Source of the DNA: Astur gentilis
Lineage: Eukaryota > Chordata > Aves > Accipitriformes > Accipitridae
Reading direction: 5' to 3'
NCBI RefSeq assembly: GCF_929443795.1
Contig: NC_064919.1
Coordinates: 75,589,386-75,653,385, forward strand
DNA: 64,000 nucleotides
Of the stretch, positions 57,193 through 64,000 are shown one piece after another. The position numbers and the translations under genes are program-made. The notes under the pieces were generated by a model. That model was given only the letters and a program-made list of their open reading frames with translations. It made no database searches and was not told where the DNA came from. Positions within the stretch are counted from its first letter, which is position 1. Every line of letters starts with the position of its first letter.

Positions 57193-58465
57193 CTGTGGGG
57201 ACACAAAGGGAGGAGATGTAAGAGTGAGAAACGCAGCCTTGCTGTGCCAAACGCCTGCCCGTCCCTGCCCCCCTGCTTCCTCCCCCAGCATTTGCACCTC
57301 CGAGGGACCCGCAGGGCGGCCGTGCACAAGCACCCCATCCTCAACCACCCCCGCACTGGCAGCAGCTCTGCCAGACGCTGAGCACCACGGGGTGGGAGAG
57401 TCCCGAACCCCTCTGGGGATGCTCAGGGGACCTGCGCAGGGCAGGAATGGGGGGCTCACCTGGTGGCCTTCCAATCGTCCTTGATGTTGTCCACATGTGA
57501 CCGCTGGAGCCACATGGTCTTCAAAATCTCATTTCCCTTCTCATCCACAAAGCACTGGCCGGTGAAGACGGTGACAGAGTCTGCAGGGATGGGGTAGGAG
57601 ATGGAGGGGAGAGTGGTCACGTTACCGAAAAAGCCAGTCAGTGCCAACCCATAGCCCTGCAGCTTGCCCCAGCACAGGGGGACAGTAGACCTGGGCTGTC
57701 CCTGCCCTCTGGGGACAGTGGTGATGGGGAAAGGAGGCAGAAGGCAACAGGGGGCTTGGGGTCTCATCTGGAGATGGGCAGACAGCAGCGGGCTTCAGCC
57801 TCCAGCACAACCTCTGCACCCTGGTACTGCGAGGTGACACCAGCCAAGGAGCTCTGGGGTCAAGGATGGGGGGCATGAGGGACACCACAGAGGATGGGAG
57901 AGCATTTGGGACACCACAGGGGAAGGCAGGGGATCAACAACGACCCTGCAGGGAAGGGCAGAAGAACATCAGGGACATCACAGGGAGGGCAGGGGAGGTC
58001 TGGGGACATCACAGTGGAGGGCAGGGGAGCTCTGGGGACACTGCAGGGAGGCTGGGAAAGGAGAAGTACCTGAAAAGCTCCATTTGACAGTGAAGCCGAA
58101 GGTGGGATGCCTCTGCTGGTTCGGGCGGTGCTGGGATCCCCGGAGGGGTGACACCTGGATCTTGTTCGTGGTGGTTTTCACGGCCGTATGGTAGAAGCCC
58201 CAGAATTCGCCTTTTCCATTCACGGGCATGATGGTCATGTTGGAGCCCAGTTCATTCATCCAGCGCCCAGTCAGCACACACTAGAGCAGAGGGGACTCAG
58301 AGTTGGTGCTGCAGCACAGCCCAAGTGCGGGCATGGTGGCAGGCGTAGGCAACCCTTCCCACCCTGCCCCGTGGATCCCAGCCCTGCCATTACCTTTTTT
58401 GCAGAGTAGCCAGGAGCCACCAGCACCATGCCGAGTATCAGGAGGAGTGGAGTCACTTGCACCAT
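57057..58465 (-). CDS. Avidin-family gene 3, complete, with C-terminal extension
   Basis: Four exons: 58,394-58,465, 58,070-58,280, 57,460-57,580, 57,057-57,192; 179 residues. A 24-residue signal peptide (MVQVTPLLLILGMVLVAPGY) is followed by a full avidin barrel: CVLTGRWMNELGSNMTIM, HPTFGFTVKWSFS, SVTVFTGQCFVDEKGNE, LKTMWLQRS, DDWKATRVGTNVFTRLR. Kept: Cys4/Cys83, Asn12, Ser16, Tyr33, Thr35, Thr40, Trp70, Phe72, Ser73, Ser75, Thr77, Phe79, Trp97, Trp110, Asn118 and the Asn17 glycosylation site. Changed: Thr38 to Lys, Leu99 to Gln. It should be a secreted biotin-binding tetramer. The protein runs about 27 residues past chicken avidin into an acidic, cysteine-rich tail (DDDDD, then CSFCSADCC). 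The mRNA would have almost no 3' UTR. Closest known relatives are avidin and avidin-related (AVR) genes. Confidence 0.93.
57460..57580 (-). CDS. Avidin gene 3, exon 3
   Basis: 121 nt, acceptor ccctgcag, donor gtgagc. Encodes TVFTGQCFVDEKGNEIL through WKATR. Confidence 0.95.
58070..58280 (-). CDS. Avidin gene 3, exon 2
   Basis: 211 nt, acceptor ctgctctag, donor gtactt. Encodes CVLTGRWMNELGSNMT through KWSFS. Confidence 0.95.
58394..58465 (-). CDS. Avidin gene 3, exon 1 (signal peptide)
   Basis: 24 codons from ATG to AAAAAG with donor gtaatg; hydrophobic core LLLILGMVLVAPG. A 113-bp intron separates it from exon 2. Confidence 0.92.
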
Positions 58466-58542
58466 CTCGACAGCAGGCAGAGAGCAGGTGTACACAGGGA
58501 TGTCCTCCTTGCAGGGCTCTGCTGATGTGCCTGGTCTCTTGC

Positions 58543-58552
58543 CTTTTTATTG
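58543..58552 (-). promoter_or_regulatory. TATA-like box of avidin gene 3
   Basis: CAATAAAAAG on the minus strand, about 80 bases before the ATG. Confidence 0.6.
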
Positions 58553-58869
58553 CTGCCAGATCTGTGAGTAGCAGCTCTGGCCAGGGCATTATGCAAATTT
58601 GCAGTTCCCACCTGTATGAGAGGTGGCTGCAGGCAAATATTTCCAGAAGCACCAGCTGGAACTGCACCTCCTTGCCTACACATCTGTAAGAGACTCTGTT
58701 GATTTGCTGACTCAACATCCTGTTTTTGTAGGGGACTACACACAAGATGTCCCTGAAGAAGCCACCACATGACGCCTGCTGAGCTGTGCCTGCCCACAAG
58801 CAAGGTGAGAAAACCACCATGAGCACCTGGGCATGCATCCATGGGGGAACAGGGGGCGGCACACAGGAT

Positions 58870-59302
58870 AATGAGTTCTGTGGAAATGGGTGGACTTTTC
58901 AGAGAAACAGAGGGGACTGGAACAATAAAAAAGAACTGCGTACTCCCTTCTCGGCTGAAGAAACCCGGACTTGGAAAACATCTGAAGGACTGTAACATCT
59001 GGATCTGAAGGGAAGACACCTGGCTGGCAGCAGCAGAAGAACCTGACCCTCCATCACTGTCATTGGAACCAACTCAGCGGGACGCTGCTGGCTTCGTGGT
59101 GGTGGTTAACTAGTCTTGCTACCTCTCTTCCGTTCTCTTGCTTAGGTCTGTCTCTTTTTCTTTTTCCTCCCTCTGTTCTATCGCAGTTATTGGTTGTTAT
59201 AGAGAATAAAATTTGTAAGGTTGTACAGCATCTGACCTTGTTTGTGTCTTAATCTCGCTCTCGGGTTCATTGAACAACCTTCCCCGGTATTGGATCGGGA
59301 CA
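58870..59302 (+). repeat. 5' LTR of third provirus (boundaries approximate)
   Basis: Precedes a primer-site-like TGG and ends near GGATCGGGACA. It contains AATAAA at 59,206. The left edge is a guess because the partner LTR is not in the window. Confidence 0.55.
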
Positions 59303-59311
59303 TTTTTAAAT

Positions 59312-59330
59312 TGGCGTCACGGACAGGATC
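59312..59330 (+). other. Candidate primer-binding site, third provirus
   Basis: TGGCGTCACGGACAGGATC begins with the required TGG, nine bases after the presumed LTR end. I cannot assign the tRNA with confidence. Confidence 0.55.
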
Positions 59331-59386
59331 CCCAGAGATGAGAGTGCTGCACTACTTTGTTGTGGAACTTTTGGGTTAATGTGCAG

Positions 59387-59609
59387 TCTGGCTCCTGAGA
59401 GTGAGAAGGGGGAACTAGTATATTCACGCGTGGCCCTCTCAGGACGTAATCCTCCTTCAAGTTAGCGTGTGACGTTGAAGGTTGTGCTCTTGAGAGGGAG
59501 AAGGGGGGAATTCGGAACTATTGTGAGACCCTCTCAAGACGTTACCCCCTTCTAGTTGTGTTGATTTGTAAGTGTACAGTGTGTCCTTCTGAGAGAGACC
59601 CTCTCAGAA
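59387..59609 (+). other. Three tandem leader hairpins (packaging-signal candidate)
   Basis: Perfect inverted repeats pair 59,394-59,401 with 59,436-59,443, 59,489-59,498 with 59,529-59,538, and 59,587-59,595 with 59,601-59,609. The units are related (each has CTCTCA-GAC or CTCTCAGAACG on the 3' arm) and differ by compensatory changes in the stem. Confidence 0.75.
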
Positions 59610-59639
59610 CGCAGACCCCCTAATTTGTGTTAGAGAAAA

Positions 59640-60941
59640 ATGGATGCTCGGGAAACTGTTGGTGTTTGTGATTCTGCACCCTCACGGGTTGAAGGAATAG
59701 AGAAACTATATGATCTTTTAGAGGACTACCGATCTTGCCCCTCAGTCCAGGGACAAGACGGGGTGAAAAACCACTGGTTTCAACCACAGAGTGTGGTGGA
59801 TCGGATAAGAATCTTGCAGAAGGAAGCTAAGGTTAAAAAAGGGAAGGGAAAAGCAATAATTTGTGCAGTGCTGGGAGTGAGTCTGGCAGCCGCGATGGAA
59901 GAGAGGAAGCAGAAGTCTGGTCAAAGTGACATGATCAGAAGCCTGCAGAAGCAACTGCAAGAAAGTAAACAGTTGTTGGAGGAGGAAAGGAAACTTGTTA
60001 GGGTTTTAAAAAGAGAATTAAAGAATCAACTTTCGAGAGAGACGGAGGTAGACACGCCTCCTGTGGAGAAAAGGACACAGCAAATCTATCCTCAGAGGGA
60101 TTTGCAAAGGGCAAAAGAGACCGTAGAGAGCCCCCCCCCGACGTGCGTCCAGTGATTAAAACCGAGTATGTGTATGAGGACAGTAGCGACGACCATCCTC
60201 AGGTTATCACTAAAGAAGCCCCATATACAGCAACTGAATTAGCAAAATTGAGAAAAGGTTTTTCAAGGATGGCAAAGGAATCTGAGACGGAGTACGTGTG
60301 GAGAGTGTCTTTGTCAGGAGGAGATGGAATCTTGTTGTCAGAGAAAGAAGCAGAAGAATATTGGGGTCCAGGTGTGTTTCTAACAACTGGTGGTCACCGG
60401 GCCCCATGGTCATTGACTCAGAGAGCTGCGTACTGGGCTGGAGGGCTGAACCCTATGGAACGGGGAGATCCCCTTGCCATAACCGATACGGTGGATCAGC
60501 TGCTAGAAAGTGCAAAAGGCGGCATGTATCAGGATGATGTATGACCGGGAGCTCAAGCCCCATCAGGGCTCCCCGATAATGCTGCCTGTGGACCCAAAGA
60601 GGATGACTATTCTGATATGGGGGCTTCCTGACTCTCTGAGACCAATTGGGATCCAATTGCAAGGGAGAATTCTAAACACCCCCAATGGAGAAAGGACTAT
60701 GTCCGTTCTGGAGGGGAGAATGTCCCCTGACCATCGATGGCCAGGGACATGGGGAGAGGTAGCTCAGGAATTGATTAACTTGGAGAGAAAATACGGCCCT
60801 GTTGGTGGATCGTCTCAAAGGACTGAAAACAAGATCGTACGGCGACTTAGTGGGCAGCTATTAGCCCCTGGAAGAGAGAGGCCCCTAAGTCGACAGGGAC
60901 TATGGCAACTAGGGGTTCAAAAGGTGTTCCCTGGGACTTGA
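59640..60941 (+). pseudogene. Third provirus gag, frameshifted
   Basis: The first frame (59,640-60,155) starts MDARETVGVCDSAPSRVEGI and contains a predicted coiled coil (LQKQLQESKQLLEEERKLVR). A C9 tract at 60,132-60,140 marks a frame change to 60,143-60,544 (ESETEYVWRVSLSGGDGILL). Another change leads to 60,510-60,941, a capsid-like part (MTILIWGLPDSLRPIGIQLQ). No zinc knuckle was seen before protease. Confidence 0.75.
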
Positions 60942-61128
60942 TGGATGGGCTATCGACCCAAAGACTGGAGGAGCTTGTGCAGAATTGGTCAGGGCAAAAG
61001 GCCATTTCCAAACCAACCCCTAGTGCCCCACCCTTGATAAGCCTGGAGGACGAGTCGACTAAGGAGGAGAAGGTGGCAGGAAACTAGATCTTCCACCCCC
61101 TGAAGGCGAGGGGGGAGGCGGAGGGTGG

Positions 61129-63392
61129 ATGTTTGTTAGACAACTCACCTGCAATACAAAAGGAGATTTACTGATTACTATTGCTGTAGGACCAAAGAAA
61201 AGACCGGTGACCTTTTTAATTGATACTGGGGCACAAATTCCTGCGCTAAGGCGGACTAAAGCAGAACAATGCGGGATTTCGGCCCCATCTAAAAATCTGA
61301 TTGTCTTAAATGCTTTTGGGAAAACCCAATCCATGCCCATGACTCCGGCAACCCTATGGTTGCCAGGGGAAGAAAACCCGGTCAATACCATGGTGGCCGT
61401 AGGATCTTTCCAGATGAACCTTTTAGGTATAGATGTTTTGAAGGGTAGACAGTGGCGGGACACCCAGGGAAACTCATGGTCTTTTGGTGTCCCTCAGATT
61501 AGGCAGTTAGCCGAAACATCCAGCCTGGAGGTGCGTCTATTGCAAGCAGCACCTACCCTCCCCCCTTCCAAGCTGACAAATGTTAAACCCTATCCAGTGC
61601 CTCTAGGAGCAAGAGAAGGAATTACGCCAGTTCTGGAGGATTTAAAGAAACAAGGGGTTGTAGTTCCTACTCACTCCCCCTTCAACTCCCCAGTATGGCC
61701 AGTCCGAAAACCAAATGGCAAATGGAGATTGACGGTAGATTACAGGAGGCTCAATGCCAACACAGGTCCACTAACAGCTGCTGTACCAAACATTGGTGAA
61801 TTGATTGCTGCCATTCAGGAACAATCCCACCCTGTCATGGCAGTGATCGATGTTAAGGATATGTTTTTTATGGTCCCTTTACAACCTGAGGACCAGGATT
61901 GCTTCGCCTTCACCTGGGAAGGACAACAGTACACCTTTACATGACTGCCCCAAGGATACAAGCACTCCCTCACGCTGGCTCACCATGCTCTAGCGTGAGA
62001 GTTGGAAACAACTCCCATAAAAGCAGAGGTAAAGATCTATCAGTATATAGATGATGTGCTCATAGGAGGAAAGCAGGTAGAAGCAGTTAGAGAAACCCCG
62101 AACGACATCATCACCCATTTGGAAAGTATAGGGTTGACAATTCCACCTGAGAAAATCCAAACCCCTTCAAGCGAGGTAAAATTTTTAGGAATCTGGTGGA
62201 AGGGAGACATGACGTGTATCCCACCGGATACCCTTTCCTCTCTCGATCAGATCCAGATGCCAGAGTCAAAGAAAGACTTCAAGCATGCACTAGGATTGCT
62301 TGTGTTTTGGAGGAAACGCATTCCTGACCTCTCAATTACTGCTAGACCCCTGTATGACTTGTTGGGAAAGAGAGCTCAGTGGGAATGGACTCAGGTCCAT
62401 GACGAAGCTTTACAGTTGTTGGTATTTGAAGTGAATGCCTATCAGGCCCTTGGTCCCATTCAAAAGGGTCCAGAGGGACCTGTTCAGCTCATTGGGTTTT
62501 ATTCTCGTAGCTTTAAAGATGCTGAAAAAAGGTCTACAACTTGGGAAAAGGGTCTATTTGTAGTTAGTTTAGCTCTGAGAGAAGCCGAACGGACCACCCG
62601 GCAACAATCGATAGTGCTCAGAGGTCCATTTAAAGTGATCAAAGCAGTTTTGGCAGGAACTCCACCCCCCGACGGGGTGGCCCAGAGAGCCTCTGTGCGA
62701 GAGTGGTATGCACAGACAGAACACTACTGTGAAACCTTCTCCGTATCAGAAGGAGCCGCCAAAGTGTTAAATATACAAGACGAGGTGAACCCAGATAGAG
62801 ACGCCTCCGAGCTTTTGCCTGTAATAGAAGTAGCTCCTCCGTTTTCTGGACAATTGCAAAATGTCTGGTTCATGGATGCCTCGTCGAAGCGAGAGGGAAA
62901 AATTTGGAAATATCGAGCTGTGGCACTTCGAGTAGATACCGAGGAACAGATCATTACCGAAGGGATAGGTAGTGCACAAGTAGGAGAACTAATTGCTGTG
63001 TGGAGCGTCTTCCAGCACGAGGCTCAATCTGCTTCCTCTATATCTATACTGATTCTTATGCTGTGTTTAAGGACTGCACTGAGTGGCTTCCATTCTGAGA
63101 ACAAAACGGGTGGGAGGTCAATAGGATACCTGTGTGGCAAAAGGAAAAATGGCAAGATGTTCTTACCATTGCCAGACAAAGGAAATTTGCAGTAGCATGG
63201 GTAGCATCTCACCAACCAGATGATGCCCCGGTGAGCCAATGGAATGCTAAAGTGGATGAGCTGGCCCGGCTAGCTCTCCTACAAAGCACCCAGACAGTGG
63301 AAAATTGGGAATGCCTGTTGGAATGGCTACACGTAAAACGGAAACATTCAGGAGTCGAAGACCTCTGTTGTGAAGCACAAGCCCGAGGGTAA
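61129..63392 (+). pseudogene. Third provirus protease, reverse transcriptase and RNase H
   Basis: Protease LIDTGAQIPALR; reverse transcriptase VWPVRKPNGKWRLTVDYRRL, VIDVKDMFFMVPL and YQYIDDVLIGG. RNase H includes WFMDASSKREGK and WVASHQPDDAPVSQWNAKVD. In-frame TGA codons lie at 61,942-61,944 and 61,996-61,998, both between the first palm aspartate and YIDD. A frameshift near 63,035 falls before RNase H motif TDSYAVFKD. The frame ends at 63,390-63,392, where integrase should begin. Confidence 0.88.
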
Positions 63393-63928
63393 ACCCCTGC
63401 ATTTGAGAGAGGCAAAAGATGCCTGTGGAAAAATTGAAAAGATTCATACTAACCCGAGAAGCAAAGTTGTTCTTGTTTAACTTTCAGGAAGAAGCAAGCG
63501 ACACAGACGTACCCACAGAAGAAGAGAAGCAGACACGATGTTATTTCTAATTATGTTATGTTGGAGATTTACCTATGAAGGTGAAGGGAAGCCAATTCCC
63601 CCACCTCTCCTTATCCCATAGGGTTCCTATAAGTATAACGAATCTGTTTTGTTAGAAACTAACCCATGTCCCCATTCAAACATGGAATGTTTGGGACGGT
63701 GATCTATGGTCTTGGTTACCTGGAGCACCATGGATAAAACGGCTTCTGTTTTACCTGTTGTGTGCATTTGCCGCTTTGATGTTTGTGCCATGTGCTATTC
63801 CTTGGTTTATTCAGCTAATCCAACATGTCGTATCGAATATGCAATTTGTATCTGTTGCTTTGCTCGATGGTGTAAAACAGATTCCTGTCATTCGCCAGTC
63901 AAAGCGTGCGACTGTATCAATTGTTTAG
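63393..63928 (+). pseudogene. Third provirus env remnants
   Basis: A splice-acceptor-like ttgtttaactttcag (63,476-63,490) precedes a short frame from 63,538 with a signal-like start MLFLIMLCWRF that soon stops. From about 63,715 a hydrophobic segment (RLLFYLLCAFAALMFVPCAI) reads like the membrane anchor and tail of a retroviral transmembrane subunit, ending in TAG just before the next LTR. Nearly all of the envelope between is deleted. Confidence 0.6.
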
Positions 63929-64000
63929 TGTGATGGGTTAACCCTGGCTGAACACCAGGTGCCCACCGAAGCCATTCTATCACTCCCCCATCCTCAGCTG
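63929..64000 (-). mobile_element. Partial LTR at right edge (ERVL-like, bird)
   Basis: TGTGATGGGTTAACCCTGG starts with TG and resembles the terminus of common bird ERVL LTRs. By analogy with the LTR at 46,769 (TGTCGTGG, CAGCC, CTCACTCC pattern) the orientation is probably minus. The rest is outside the window. Confidence 0.55.

Larger units (their letters stand above)
58870..63928 (+). mobile_element. Third provirus, plus strand, defective
   Basis: 5' LTR, primer-site-like sequence at 59,312-59,330, structured leader, gag, protease-RT-RNase H, then a direct step to the start and end of env. Integrase is missing. Sequence and frames differ from both other ERVs in the window. gag carries a coiled coil and no visible CCHC box, which separates it from ordinary betaretroviruses. 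I could not assign a class with confidence; the avian ENS-1/ERNI-type elements are one possibility, from recall only. Right end is cut by another LTR at 63,929. Confidence 0.82.

Overview
This is vertebrate nuclear DNA, almost certainly from a bird. It has intron-split genes with GT/AG junctions, CR1 LINE fragments whose 3' end carries the ATTCTATG repeat, an avidin gene family, a small compact CpG island and several avian-type endogenous retroviruses (ERVs). RANBP3L followed by NADK2 in the same direction matches the vertebrate gene order at human 5p13; in birds I would expect this on chromosome Z (recall, not shown by the sequence).

Layout. (1) 0.5-18.2 kb, plus strand: thirteen coding exons of RANBP3L, a Ran-binding-domain nuclear export cofactor. 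The gene enters from the left edge, and its last coding exon is uncertain. A 5'-truncated CR1 lies in the 5.1 kb intron and an older CR1 relic in a later intron. (2) 18.2-30.1 kb: AT-rich spacer with nothing I recognise. (3) 30.1-31.6 kb: CpG-island promoter and first coding exon of NADK2 (mitochondrial NAD kinase, plus strand), with NRF1-type sites upstream. No other NADK2 exon was found. (4) 37.1-58.6 kb, minus strand: three avidin-family genes. From right to left they are a complete avidin-like gene with an unusual acidic, cysteine-rich tail (57.1-58.5 kb), a biotin-binding-protein-like gene whose exon 1 is 14.5 kb from exons 2-4 (56.6 and 41.3-42.1 kb), and a decayed copy (37.3-38.0 kb).

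The large intron of the middle avidin gene is inflated by retroviral DNA. A betaretrovirus-like provirus (ERVK type, minus strand, 44,051-56,575, 386-bp LTRs, 6-bp target duplication CCTTCC, tRNA-Lys3-type primer site) landed exactly on the exon 1 splice donor, and the first T of its LTR appears to rebuild a GT donor. Inside its protease region sits a second, younger minus-strand provirus (ERVL type, 46,769-53,436, 434-bp LTRs, 5-bp target duplication ACTAC). By direct count the LTR pairs differ at 8 of 386 and 4 of 434 positions, which fits the nesting order. A third, unrelated provirus lies on the plus strand from about 58.9 to 63.9 kb. It has three tandem leader hairpins with compensatory changes, but lacks integrase and most of env. 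The window ends in the first 72 bases of another LTR.

Taken together, a conserved housekeeping pair (RANBP3L, NADK2) sits beside, or perhaps around, a fast-evolving avidin cluster heavily colonised by retroviruses. All three proviruses are broken by frameshifts, stops or deletions. Exon coordinates come from reading splice sites and frames by eye; family names come from recognition of motifs, not from a search.
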